Shown here: positions 41,693 through 50,181 of the stretch, one piece after another
Layout of the letters: every line of letters begins with the position of its first letter
Position numbering within the stretch: position 1 is the stretch's first letter
From: BJGO01 sp964640655
GTDB taxonomy: Bacteria; Bacteroidota; Bacteroidia; Chitinophagales; UBA10324
Direction of reading: 5' to 3'
DNA length: 64,000 nt
Assembly: GCA_964640655.1 (NCBI GenBank)
Contig: CAZXFT010000005.1
Coordinates: forward strand, 1-64,000
The notes under the pieces: generated by a model
Databases searched by the model: none
What the model was told of the DNA's origin: nothing
Seen by the model: the letters and a program-made list of their open reading frames with translations, nothing else
Position numbers and translations under genes: made by a program

Positions 41693-42622
41693 TTATTCTA
41701 AACTAAAGTGTTTTTTTATTCGCAACATTCTTAGCGTATTCCATCTACTCGCCTTGCCTGCTTTTTCCATGGTAAAATGTACTTGTCCTGCATGTGCAGC
41801 TTGCACATTCCATGTTCCTTCTTTATTCTGCTTATTATTTAAATAATTGATTGCTTCTGCCATTCTATTGTCCCATTTCAGCCCTGCATATTGAAAAAAA
41901 TCCATAGCTCGCAGAATATCATATTTCCATCGGCAGGGATAGGTTAACTTAAGAAAGTTTTTGTTAATTATTTGTCCTGTTCGCTCTGATAAAAAAAGCT
42001 TGTGTATCAGGATAAATTCAATACTTGTTTTTATAGCTTCAGATATTTCTTTATTTCTATAGTTGTATCCTGCTTTCTTAAATTCGGTAAACCCTTCGAG
42101 AACGGAAAGGGTGGAGTGTAACGAACTGTGTTTGGCTCCGCTTCTTATTGAGCGACAGTTAAAACCTCCGTCAGGCATGACCTCATCTAGAATACTGTCA
42201 ACGACGGATTGAAGTTTGGTTTCAGGTGTCTTGAAGTACGAAGCATAATTCAGGAACATGCCGTTGACACACACATCACTATGTTCAGTCTTACTTGGAC
42301 CCAATCGGATCCCGCCATCATCTGCAATGTTGTCTTGTAAAATAATTTTAATGGTTTCCTGAATGATCTTATTACTTGTAGGTAAATTTAAATTGCGCAG
42401 ATCAAGCAAGGTGTAATGAGTTGAAATCCATTTTGGTTGATAGAATCTGTCTCCCCAATGACCATTGGGATTGCGTTTAGATAAAAAGGCCATACCCCAC
42501 CCTTCATTTGCAATTCGTTCCTGAAGCTTCTTATTATCACTTTCCAACAAATCACGCCATACCTGGTATTGAATAGATACATCCCCTTCCAATAGCCAGT
42601 TAATTATTTTTGAATTGTACAT
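41693..42622 (-). CDS. Alpha/alpha-toroid (prenyltransferase/squalene-cyclase-like) protein of unknown function
   Basis: A 309-residue protein with ATG at 42622; a TTG two codons earlier is also possible. It consists of helical pairs with repeated G/W/H signatures such as NPNGHWGDRFYQPKWISTHY (about 52-71), DGGIRLGPSKTEHSD (about 101-115), PDGGFNCRSIRSGAKHSSLH (about 153-172) and NKQNKEGTWNVQ near 270, the pattern of alpha6/alpha6 toroids as in prenyltransferase and terpene-cyclase repeats. No DxDD cyclase motif is seen, so a cyclase is not claimed. There is no signal peptide. It lies next to a zinc-ribbon gene on the same strand in an AT-rich, sparsely coding stretch. Confidence 0.7.
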   Translation of the reverse strand: MYNSKIINWLLEGDVSIQYQVWRDLLESDNKKLQERIANEGWGMAFLSKRNPNGHWGDRFYQPKWISTHYTLLDLRNLNLPTSNKIIQETIKIILQDNIADDGGIRLGPSKTEHSDVCVNGMFLNYASYFKTPETKLQSVVDSILDEVMPDGGFNCRSIRSGAKHSSLHSTLSVLEGFTEFKKAGYNYRNKEISEAIKTSIEFILIHKLFLSERTGQIINKNFLKLTYPCRWKYDILRAMDFFQYAGLKWDNRMAEAINYLNNKQNKEGTWNVQAAHAGQVHFTMEKAGKASRWNTLRMLRIKKHFSLE

Positions 42623-42671
42623 ATACAATTATGCAGGAGTTATATCTAGCCTATAAAATAATGCTTGTAAT

Positions 42672-42938
42672 TTATTTTTTCCAACGCTCAAGGCTAGGAA
42701 TGGTTCTGGTGCCCAGCCAAGCTAGAATACCATTAATTCCACTTTGCTTCATTTGCTGAATGCAAAATTTCTGCATCTTTTGTGCGGTGTCAATTTCAGG
42801 TGGGGTAAGAAATTCTCCGGCCTCATAGCACATGGAGCAGTACTTCTTGCTTATGGACCCATCTTTTTCCGTTCCTCCTCCTTTTTTATCCTTCTTTAGT
42901 GGAAAACCACAGCTTTGGCAAAATTTATATTCTTTCAT
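42672..42938 (-). CDS. Small putative zinc-ribbon protein
   Basis: An 88-residue protein with CQSCGFPL (Cys8/Cys11) and YCSMCYEAGEF (about 33-43), forming a four-cysteine zinc ribbon of the putative zinc ribbon domain family, followed by TPPEIDT and a short amphipathic C-terminal half. The GTEKDGS between the Cys pairs is characteristic of that family. The function of these proteins is unknown; many accompany transcription regulators or small-molecule enzymes. It is the first gene of a two-gene group with the toroid protein (49-base gap). Confidence 0.83.
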   Translation of the reverse strand: MKEYKFCQSCGFPLKKDKKGGGTEKDGSISKKYCSMCYEAGEFLTPPEIDTAQKMQKFCIQQMKQSGINGILAWLGTRTIPSLERWKK

Positions 42939-43551
42939 TGTGATTTTATTATTTAAAGATTTTCTCTTGTTCTAATTACAGTTCAAGTTGGTTTGTGAAA
43001 GTAGTTTTCATGTTTCATTTTTCCAAATGTAATATGATCAATTAGATAAGTATGATGTGTTTTATGCTTTGTAAATTGATTTAGCATAAAGGAAAGAGAG
43101 AAGTTTAATAACTACGCTCGAAATAAAATTGGTTACAATTTCTTAAGATAAATGCGAATCAACTAAAATGAAAGAATAACTCTGCTAGTATTATTTGTCA
43201 ATTAATTAGAGTTATAAGATTGTATTCTTTAATTTCTAAAAGGGAGCTTTCATCATATAAAGGAAAGTCTGCTATTTATCTGATAAAATTCTTTTAATCC
43301 ATTTTTCAGTTCATCAACTGCTATAGAGTCAACATTTCCGGTCTAATAAATTGACTTTTTTATCATCACATATTAAAGTCATAAATAATATCGTTATTAT
43401 GATTAGCTGTCGTCTCATTTCAATGAACAGTAACATAGAATTGTGATATTACTATTCACACCTGACATGCTCAATAGAAGCGTACTATAAAATAAATCGT
43501 TTGTTGAAAGAAGCCAACATATAATTATCTATAAACTGTATCGGTAGTGAA
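42939..43551 (+). other. AT-rich intergenic region of about 610 bases
   Basis: No intact gene, tRNA or clear terminator. The base composition is visibly more AT-rich than the surroundings. The only coding-like signal is the small broken minus-strand frame at 43253-43418. No terminal inverted repeats, target duplications or transposase fragments were noticed. Confidence 0.6.
43253..43418 (-). pseudogene. Possible frameshifted small exported-protein gene
   Basis: On the minus strand an ATG at 43418 opens MRRQLIIITILFMTLIC, a signal-peptide-like start with Cys17, then DDKKVNLLDRK and a stop at 43329. Dropping a single base just before that stop would join it to VDSIAVDELKNGLKEFYQ and end at a TGA at 43253, giving about 54 residues. 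The second part has a coding-like composition (charged helix). It may be a decayed or frameshifted small lipoprotein, or chance; no family is recognised. Confidence 0.3.
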
Positions 43552-44811
43552 TTAATGCCTGATTAATACAGTCTCATTAGGATTGTGTTTATGTTTAAAC
43601 AGAATAATAAATAAAATTGCCACAATGAGTGCATAAATTGAAAAACAAAGCCATATGGAATGCCAGTTTTTTAAACCATTGTCTGCTGTGAAATAATTCT
43701 GTATTACAAAGCCACTGACCATACTTCCCAAAAAAGCACCTACGCCATTAGTAATCATCATGAATAATCCTTGTGCGCTTGCCCTAATTTCAGCATTGGT
43801 GCTAGCCTCAATAAACAACGAACCCGATATATTAAAAAAGTCGAATGCCATACCATAAACAATACAAGACAAGATAATCATCCATAATCCACTACCAGGA
43901 TCACCAAAAGCAAATAAACCAAAACGCAAGACCCAAGCTAACATAGAAAACATCATGATATTTTTAATTCCGAAACGCTTCAAAAAGAAAGGAATGGTTA
44001 GGATAAATACAGTCTCTGAAATTTGAGAAATTGACATTATAATGGTTGAATATCTCACTACAAATGAATCCGGTCCATATTCCGGAATATTTTTAAAATC
44101 ATCCAGAAAAGTATCGCCATACATATTGGTTAACTGTAACGCTGCACCTAGGAACATCGAAAAAATAAAAAACAGCGCCATTTTATACTGAGTTAATAAT
44201 CTAAAGGCATTCAATCCAAGCATTTCAACCCATGATGCTCCCGAAGCAATATAACGTTGCGGTGTGCACTTTGGTAAAGTAAATGAATACACCCCTAACG
44301 CTATTGCAGCAACTCCTGCGATAATAAACTGGTTAGCATTTGTTTTACTTCCGGTAAGGTTTGTAACCCACATTGCGGCTATAAAACCAATTGTACCCCA
44401 CACTCGAATCGGTGGAAAAACAGAAATAACATCAAAGCCATTATCCTTAAGAATTCTATAAGAAATAGAATTGGACAATGATATTGTAGGCATATAACAT
44501 ATCATTGCAGCAAAAAAAATATAATAGAGTGCATCAGCATCTTTTACATGGGGTATCAATAATAAAATAAGACCATATATAAACTGTAAAATTCCATATA
44601 ACCTTTCACCGTTCATCCATTTATCAGCTATAATTCCAATGATAGCCGGCATTAGGACCGATGAGAGTGCCAGAGTTGAGAAAATAGCACCCAATTGAAT
44701 CCCTGTTCCAATATTATTTGAAAAAAAATATGTGGCCAAGGTAATCAGCCATGCTCCCCAAACGAAAAATTGAAAAAAACTGAGGAGTGTAAGGCGCAAT
44801 CTGATGGTCAT
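43552..44811 (-). CDS. Nucleoside permease, MFS (NupG-like)
   Basis: A 419-residue transporter with about 12 membrane helices. The start RLRLTLLSFFQFFVWGAWLI, the ADKWMNGERLYG loop (about 63-74) and the VRVWGTIGFIAA-like motif (IRVWGTIGFIAAMW near 133-146) are typical of the NupG/XapB nucleoside:H+ symporter family within the major facilitator superfamily. Likely substrates are nucleosides such as uridine or inosine; a sugar cannot be excluded for Bacteroidota members. It is monocistronic, flanked by the AT-rich gap and by a 85-base intergenic region. Confidence 0.85.
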   Translation of the reverse strand: MTIRLRLTLLSFFQFFVWGAWLITLATYFFSNNIGTGIQLGAIFSTLALSSVLMPAIIGIIADKWMNGERLYGILQFIYGLILLLIPHVKDADALYYIFFAAMICYMPTISLSNSISYRILKDNGFDVISVFPPIRVWGTIGFIAAMWVTNLTGSKTNANQFIIAGVAAIALGVYSFTLPKCTPQRYIASGASWVEMLGLNAFRLLTQYKMALFFIFSMFLGAALQLTNMYGDTFLDDFKNIPEYGPDSFVVRYSTIIMSISQISETVFILTIPFFLKRFGIKNIMMFSMLAWVLRFGLFAFGDPGSGLWMIILSCIVYGMAFDFFNISGSLFIEASTNAEIRASAQGLFMMITNGVGAFLGSMVSGFVIQNYFTADNGLKNWHSIWLCFSIYALIVAILFIILFKHKHNPNETVLIRH

Positions 44812-44896
44812 GTATCTTGTTAAAAATTAATTTTTAGAAACGAAAAATAAACATTTCTAATTGCCGGAACAACTTAACCAAGATATGCTTTACAAG

Positions 44897-45343
44897 CTAG
44901 TTCAACTGACCATATTCAAGTTTAGCCAAGACGAGTTGTGTAATTTCACGCGCACTTTGCGGAGAGCAAAAGCCGGTGACCACTCCGGTAATGTGAAGTG
45001 TAATAGTGTCTTGCGGTGCACTATTGAGTTCTCGAATTTGTATACTGATATTAATGTCTTTGTTTTTGAACTCGTGATAGCGGCTGTTGTTGCTGATTTT
45101 GCTTATTAGATATTTTACCTGATTGTTCTTGTTTTCTTCTTCAAAATCCTTAATTCGCTGGTCGGGAAATCCTATATAAGAAGAAGCGCTTTCGTAGTTG
45201 GTAATTAAAGAATCACCATGAGGTTTGTGCTGATTAATATGCAATACCATTTGGGCCATCTCTATATTGAAGTAACCTGCCTGCACCAGTATATAGGTGA
45301 TAATGAGTATGCTGAGCAACGATGCGGTGATGTTTTTAATCAT
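44897..45343 (-). CDS. Hypothetical protein with N-terminal membrane anchor
   Basis: A 148-residue protein with an N-terminal hydrophobic segment (about 4-24, MIKNITASLLSILIITYILV) acting as signal anchor. The remainder is a mixed alpha/beta domain (about 45-148) with TITLHITGVVTGFCSPQSAR near 112-131. No family is recognised. It lies 9 bases downstream of xerD on the same strand and is thus probably co-transcribed, though nothing in its sequence suggests recombination. Confidence 0.65.
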   Translation of the reverse strand: MIKNITASLLSILIITYILVQAGYFNIEMAQMVLHINQHKPHGDSLITNYESASSYIGFPDQRIKDFEEENKNNQVKYLISKISNNSRYHEFKNKDINISIQIRELNSAPQDTITLHITGVVTGFCSPQSAREITQLVLAKLEYGQLN

Positions 45344-45352
45344 GATACAAAC

Positions 45353-46273
45353 TTAATGTTCGCTTGTGGATTTATTATATAGCGGATGATGCAGCAAAAC
45401 AGTTTGCCGCAGATACTCCCGATCAAGGTGGGTATATATTTCAGTAGTGGTGATGGAAACGTGACCCAGCATTTCCTGCACAGCTCGTAAGTCGGCACCA
45501 CCTTCTACGAGGTGTGTGGCAAAGGAATGTCGAAAGGTATGCGGACTGATACTTTTTTTGATGCCTGCTTTTTTTGCTAAATCTTTGATGACCATAAATA
45601 CAAATACGCGCGATAGTTTAGTCCCGAGGCGATTCAGAAAAACGAAGTTTTCTGAATTTGATTTTACATTTTGGTGTGTACGTACCAGTTGCACATAGTT
45701 GGTGATGTGTTTGATAGCGTCGTTACCAATGGGTACTAATCTTTCTTTATCGCCTTTACCAATTACTTTAATGAACCCAATATCAAAAAATAAATTAGAA
45801 AGACGCAGGTCAACCAACTCACTTACACGCAGCCCACTGCTATAGAGTGTTTCAAGCATAGCTCGGTTGCGCATGCCGTCGGTGGTGCTATGGTCTATGA
45901 AAGAAAACATTTTTTCAATCTCTTCCAGGCCCAATACATCAGGCAGCTTTCGCCGCAGCTTAGGACCTTCTAATAGTTCGGCCGGATTGGAGTCATTGAG
46001 GTCTTCGATGATCATGAACTTATAAAAAGCGCGCAAGCCGGATATGATGCGAGCCTGTGAGTAATCAGCCATGCCACATTCGTGAATATATTTTACAAAG
46101 AGTTGAAGATCTTGCAAGGAAAGTTCAACCGGAGATTTCTGCATATTTTTCTCCTGAACAAAAGAATGGAGCATGGCAATATCATGCATATAAGCTTGCA
46201 CCGAATTCTTAGATAAGGAGCGTTCCAACTTGAGATAAGATTCAAAACCCCTGATGGTACTATACCAATCCAT
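45353..46273 (-). CDS. xerD: Site-specific tyrosine recombinase XerD-like
   Basis: A 306-residue tyrosine recombinase: N-terminal SAM-like core-binding domain (about 1-90) and catalytic domain (about 105-295) with Arg in SSGLRVSEL, Lys in KVIGKGDKERLVP, HTFRHSFATHL, and LGHVSITTTEIYTHLD containing the second His and the nucleophilic Tyr. The length and motifs match chromosomal XerC/XerD, which resolve chromosome dimers at dif. A phage or island integrase is less likely because no other mobile-element genes or attachment repeats are nearby. It is divergent from aroQ. Confidence 0.9.
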   Translation of the reverse strand: MDWYSTIRGFESYLKLERSLSKNSVQAYMHDIAMLHSFVQEKNMQKSPVELSLQDLQLFVKYIHECGMADYSQARIISGLRAFYKFMIIEDLNDSNPAELLEGPKLRRKLPDVLGLEEIEKMFSFIDHSTTDGMRNRAMLETLYSSGLRVSELVDLRLSNLFFDIGFIKVIGKGDKERLVPIGNDAIKHITNYVQLVRTHQNVKSNSENFVFLNRLGTKLSRVFVFMVIKDLAKKAGIKKSISPHTFRHSFATHLVEGGADLRAVQEMLGHVSITTTEIYTHLDREYLRQTVLLHHPLYNKSTSEH

Positions 46274-46347
46274 AACGGCAAAGTAATGGAGTAAGTAGTG
46301 CAGAAGTTATAAATGCTGTGAACTGCAAAGTGTAATATTGTATAGTT

Positions 46348-46779
46348 ATGAGTAAAGAGAAACGCATCATCATCATAAACGGACCTAACCTGAATCTGCT
46401 TGGTCAACGCGAAACAAGTATTTATGGTCATACAAGTTTCGATGATTTTTTTTCTGAGTTGATTCAAGAATTTCCGGATATACATTTAGAGTATTATCAA
46501 AGTAGCAGCGAAGGCAATTTGATAGACGAGTTGCACCGCGTAGGTTTTACTTATGATGGTATTGTATTGAATGCCGGAGGATATGCACACACATCAGTTG
46601 CATTGGCAGATGCCATAGCTGCCATTGATGCTCCGGTGATTGAAGTGCACATCAGCAATGTATTCAACCGCGAGGTATACCGTCATCATTCGTGGCTAAC
46701 GGCCAAGTGCAGAGGCTTGATTTGCGGACTGGGATTAAAAGGCTACGAACTGGCAGTGCGTGCCCTGGTGGAACCTTAG
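46348..46779 (+). CDS. aroQ: Type II 3-dehydroquinate dehydratase
   Basis: A 143-residue dehydroquinase of the dodecameric type II family, full length. Motifs: IIINGPNLNLLGQRETSIYG (about 6-25, with the catalytic Tyr in IYG and Arg in GQRE), the lid, GYAHTSVALADA (about 76-87), EVHISN (about 99-104) with the catalytic His, and REVYRHHSW (about 107-115). It catalyses trans-dehydration of 3-dehydroquinate to 3-dehydroshikimate in aromatic amino-acid synthesis. The stop overlaps the convergent YqgE gene by four bases. Confidence 0.96.
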   Translation: MSKEKRIIIINGPNLNLLGQRETSIYGHTSFDDFFSELIQEFPDIHLEYYQSSSEGNLIDELHRVGFTYDGIVLNAGGYAHTSVALADAIAAIDAPVIEVHISNVFNREVYRHHSWLTAKCRGLICGLGLKGYELAVRALVEP

Positions 46780-47336
46780 TTCAGATTTGGATTTTCGGGA
46801 ATGTTGGCTATGAACTTAAACTGTTCTCCCATATTCAACAATACATTACGCCAGACTTTGGTGGAGTCTGTTTCAAAAACGAATTCGCTCTTAGCCGGAG
46901 AAAGTATCCAGGATTTTGTTTCCATTTCGTCTTCTATTTGTCCGGCATCCCAACCAGAGTAGCCCAGAAAAAACTTGACTTCGTCCGGAGCAATCTGTTT
47001 GGTGTCGATCAGCAATTTCAGTTTCTCAAAATCGCCACCCCAATAAATACTATCTGCAACCTGTTTGCTGTTGTCAATTAAATCGCCGCGTGTGGTAATG
47101 AAATGAATGGTATCCTTTTCAACCGGGCCACCTTCGTAGAGCATAAAGTCGTCTGACGGGAAATCGTCAAGGGCTTCGCTTACTTTAATGCCAGTAGGTT
47201 TGTTGAGTACAAATCCGAATGAGCCATCAACTGTTTTGTGGCACAGCAATACCACGGTATGCCGGAAATGCGGGTCTTCCATAAAGGGTTCTGCTACTAA
47301 TAATATTCCTGACTGAATCTCCGGTGGATTTGACAT
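46776..47336 (-). CDS. YqgE/AlgH family protein
   Basis: A 186-residue protein of the UPF0301 (YqgE/AlgH) family. The conserved N-terminus GILLVAEPFMEDPHFRHTVV (about 10-29), GFVLNKPTG (about 41-49), YEGGPV (about 68-73) and the FFLGYSGWDAGQIEDEM motif (about 122-138) are all present. The family has a known fold but no agreed biochemical function; an older link to alginate regulation in Pseudomonas is not general. It is convergent with aroQ, sharing 4 bases, and is monocistronic. Confidence 0.94.
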   Translation of the reverse strand: MSNPPEIQSGILLVAEPFMEDPHFRHTVVLLCHKTVDGSFGFVLNKPTGIKVSEALDDFPSDDFMLYEGGPVEKDTIHFITTRGDLIDNSKQVADSIYWGGDFEKLKLLIDTKQIAPDEVKFFLGYSGWDAGQIEDEMETKSWILSPAKSEFVFETDSTKVWRNVLLNMGEQFKFIANIPENPNLN

Positions 47337-47432
47337 TTCTGAATCTAAGTGTTTTAGGAAGATTTTAATACAGGCTTCATAGGTAAGTACGCTGCAATTC
47401 CTATCTTCACGGCCTCGAAATTAATAACTATC

Positions 47433-48980
47433 ATGAAAAAAATTTTACTTGTCGCTGTTAGCTTAATGTTCAGCAACTTATTGTTGGCACAGTTGCCTTG
47501 TACAAAGCTTTTTTTTAGCGAATACATTGAAGGCACAGGAAACAATAAAGCGCTTGAAATTTATAACCCCGCCCAACAGAGCATAGATATGTCGAAGTAC
47601 AAAGTATTTGTATCATTCAACGGTGGTGCATCTGTTACATCGAAAGTACTTTCCGGTTCACTTGCGCCAGGAGGTACATATATCATAGTCCACTATCAGG
47701 CACCTGATTCAAATACGCTTTTTCCACTATCGAATATTAAACAAACAGGAACATGGTTTAATGGCAATGATGCGATAGCATTGATAGATACTGTAACGGG
47801 TGATACGTTAGACATCATAGGAACAATAGGTGAGGACCCGGGCACTAACTGGCCTATTACATCCGGCGGAAGTACTGAAAATTATACTCTGGTCAGAAAT
47901 GCTGACGTGCACGTTGGATCAACAAATTGGATTTCAGGACAGACACAATGGACTTCTTATCCTCAAAATACTTACACATTCCTTGGTTCACATTCAATGA
48001 ATCCTTGTCCGATTGTTTCAACACCTATTATTTCCATGTTAAATGTCAAACAATTTGTTTCCGAAATAGATGGCGATGTGAATGTGAAAATGATTATAGA
48101 GAATCCATCAGCCAACGCCACTTCTGTAACATTAAGTGTGCTGCCCGGAGGCACTGCCACTGAAGGTGCAGATTACACATTACCTGATCCGATTACAGTA
48201 ACTTTTCCTGGTAACAGCAGCGACACCCAAACAGTTACTATTCCTATTATTAATGATGCTGATATAGAGTCAACTGAATTTTTTTTATTGAAGATTTCAA
48301 ATCCCACTAATAACGCATTGATTGATTTATCTACTGACTCCATAATAATTCTTGACGATGATATTAGTATTGAACCGCCAACTGTTTTCTTTTTGTCAGC
48401 TTCACAAAATTGTCCTGAAGAAACAAACAGTTGTGCAGTACAAATTGAAATATTCGGTCCAAACAATAACCCTACATCTGTAAATGTTAATCTGCTTTTG
48501 GCTCAAACAACGGCAACACCAGGAGTTGACTTTACTTACACCAATACCACTGTAACCTTTCCCGCTAGCAGCAGCACGTCTCAATTGATTAGTGTGGGGA
48601 TCACAGACGACGTCATTTATGAAGGAAATGAAGCTATTGCTTTGATTCTTGCTAACCCTACCAATAATGCAACCATCGGAACCAACAATAAGAATATTTT
48701 AACTATTGTGGAAAATGACCCGAACAGTGTGTTCCCTGTTACAGAAGGTGCTTTCACTATTATACCTAATCCCGTAAAAAATCAAACGATGATTGCTGCA
48801 CCTGTTTATATGGAAAGCATTCGAGTTTATAATACTTTGGGGCAATTGGTAAGTTCTGTAAATCTGTTGAACTCCACTTCATATTATGCAGATTACTCTG
48901 ATCTGATGAGCGGCACATACATTATAGAGTTAACCACTCAAAGCGGACAAGTTTTGCGTCACCGTATGATTAAACTTTAA
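47433..48980 (+). CDS. Lamin-tail/Calx-beta secreted protein with T9SS type A sorting domain
   Basis: A 515-residue protein. Signal peptide (about 1-19), lamin-tail domain (about 24-165: LFFSEYIEGTGNNKALEIYN onward), two Calx-beta domains (about 205-320 and 325-430) each with the GTATEGADYT/ATPGVDFTYT strand and a D/E-rich calcium-binding end, and a type A sorting domain (about 437-515; IPNPVKNQ, VYNTLGQLV, GTYIIEL, RMIKL). Lamin-tail domains in secreted bacterial proteins often accompany nucleases, but no nuclease domain is present here. The likely role is a calcium-stabilised surface protein. The terminator of this gene lies within the next reading frame. Confidence 0.88.
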   Translation: MKKILLVAVSLMFSNLLLAQLPCTKLFFSEYIEGTGNNKALEIYNPAQQSIDMSKYKVFVSFNGGASVTSKVLSGSLAPGGTYIIVHYQAPDSNTLFPLSNIKQTGTWFNGNDAIALIDTVTGDTLDIIGTIGEDPGTNWPITSGGSTENYTLVRNADVHVGSTNWISGQTQWTSYPQNTYTFLGSHSMNPCPIVSTPIISMLNVKQFVSEIDGDVNVKMIIENPSANATSVTLSVLPGGTATEGADYTLPDPITVTFPGNSSDTQTVTIPIINDADIESTEFFLLKISNPTNNALIDLSTDSIIILDDDISIEPPTVFFLSASQNCPEETNSCAVQIEIFGPNNNPTSVNVNLLLAQTTATPGVDFTYTNTTVTFPASSSTSQLISVGITDDVIYEGNEAIALILANPTNNATIGTNNKNILTIVENDPNSVFPVTEGAFTIIPNPVKNQTMIAAPVYMESIRVYNTLGQLVSSVNLLNSTSYYADYSDLMSGTYIIELTTQSGQVLRHRMIKL

Positions 48981-49006
48981 TATCGTTCACTATTTCGTAA
49001 CAATTC

Positions 49007-50173
49007 ATGAAAAACCCGTTGCATAAGATCACACTCATTGCAACGGGTTTTTTGTTTGTTAGCCTGGGGGTTTTTTCTCAGTCGCGAAGCGATTCAACGA
49101 CCAATTCCATTTCGTTGCGTGTGAATAATTTCTCATACATGCGCAACTATGAATATTACAATAATATTCAAAAAGGCTATACTCTTTTTGGAAACGCAAT
49201 AACACCTGTGCTTGAATTTTCTAACAATAGCCAAGGCTTTAGATTGCAGACTGGTGCATTTTTACAACAAGACTTTGGCAACACGAAACTTAGAAGAGTA
49301 CTGCCTGTGATTTCATTAACAACAAGAAGAAAGTATTTACTTGTTACTACTGACAATCCTACACCACAATTCCGTAAAGAGTGGATGTTCAGAATGGGAA
49401 CATTGATTAACTCTGACTATCATTACTTTCCTGAGGCTTTATACAACCGTGATCAACTTGTGTTTAATCCCGTGGAATACGGCACACAGTTCAGGTACAG
49501 GAACAATTATGTAAAAACTGATCAATGGATAAACTGGCAACGAATGATATATTACGACAGCAAAGGCAACGAGCGATTTCAGGCCGGTCTTTCTGTTATT
49601 GCAAGAAATTCAAACGACTCGCTCCAATTTCATTTATCCGTTCCTCTCTATGCTATGGCACATCACAGTGGTGGTCAAATAGGAATTCCCGGTATGTCTG
49701 AACCCGGAGGTACTACATTAAATTTCAGTGGTGGTGCTTTTATTCAAAAATATTATCCTGATGCAATGGTGAATTTATGGAGCGTAGGTGCTTTGTACTA
49801 CTTGAGTCATACAGATATGAGCAGAACAGTTGGAATGCCTGTTAACGGCACTGCAATAGAAGCAATTGCAATTATTAACTTGCTGAAGAATTTTTCGGCT
49901 TCAATAAGCTACTGGCAGTCGCAGGATTTTTACGCACCATATGGTCGTTTTATTACTCAAAGTAGAAGCTCTGTTTATACGGATAAAGAGGCATACTTAC
50001 CACAGAGACAATTAATGTTTTTGAAAGGATTATATCGATATCAGATCAACAATTTACTTCATGTGAGTGTTGAAGCAGAGCCCTACTATAACCTAAATGA
50101 ATCGCTGTTTGAATACGCATATCACGTGTTGATTCATTACAACTTTGGGTCTGTATTGTACCAAAGTAAGTAA
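49007..50173 (+). CDS. Probable outer-membrane beta-barrel protein, unknown family
   Basis: A 388-residue protein with signal peptide (about 1-25: basic KNPLHK, hydrophobic ITLIATGFLFVSLGV, cut after FSQ). The rest is dominated by alternating aromatic/polar strands ending in HVLIHYNFGSVLYQSK, which suggests a membrane barrel. No family is recognised. It begins 26 bases after the T9SS cargo gene and its first 16 codons contain the whole hairpin that would terminate that gene's transcript, so its own expression depends on readthrough or on a promoter not seen. It meets the CBS gene tail-to-tail after 8 bases. Confidence 0.78.
   Translation: MKNPLHKITLIATGFLFVSLGVFSQSRSDSTTNSISLRVNNFSYMRNYEYYNNIQKGYTLFGNAITPVLEFSNNSQGFRLQTGAFLQQDFGNTKLRRVLPVISLTTRRKYLLVTTDNPTPQFRKEWMFRMGTLINSDYHYFPEALYNRDQLVFNPVEYGTQFRYRNNYVKTDQWINWQRMIYYDSKGNERFQAGLSVIARNSNDSLQFHLSVPLYAMAHHSGGQIGIPGMSEPGGTTLNFSGGAFIQKYYPDAMVNLWSVGALYYLSHTDMSRTVGMPVNGTAIEAIAIINLLKNFSASISYWQSQDFYAPYGRFITQSRSSVYTDKEAYLPQRQLMFLKGLYRYQINNLLHVSVEAEPYYNLNESLFEYAYHVLIHYNFGSVLYQSK
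49011..49053 (+). terminator. Strong Rho-independent terminator inside the 5' codons of the next gene
   Basis: AAAACCCGTTGCA (49011-49023) is followed by a 15-base loop and the perfect complement TGCAACGGGTTTT (49039-49051), continuing in T to 49053. A 13-bp perfect stem followed by T makes it one of the strongest hairpins in the window. It lies 30 bases after the stop of the lamin-tail gene and starts 4 bases after the ATG of the following gene, coding Asn-Pro-Leu-His and later the signal-peptide core. Confidence 0.85.
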
Positions 50174-50181
50174 ACAGTACT

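Noticed and set aside
42939..43551. Insertion sequence remnant
   Set aside because: No terminal inverted repeats, target-site duplication or transposase-like peptide could be found in either strand.
45353..46273. Integrase of a mobile element
   Set aside because: Length and motifs fit chromosomal XerD, and no attachment repeats, other phage genes or transposases are near.
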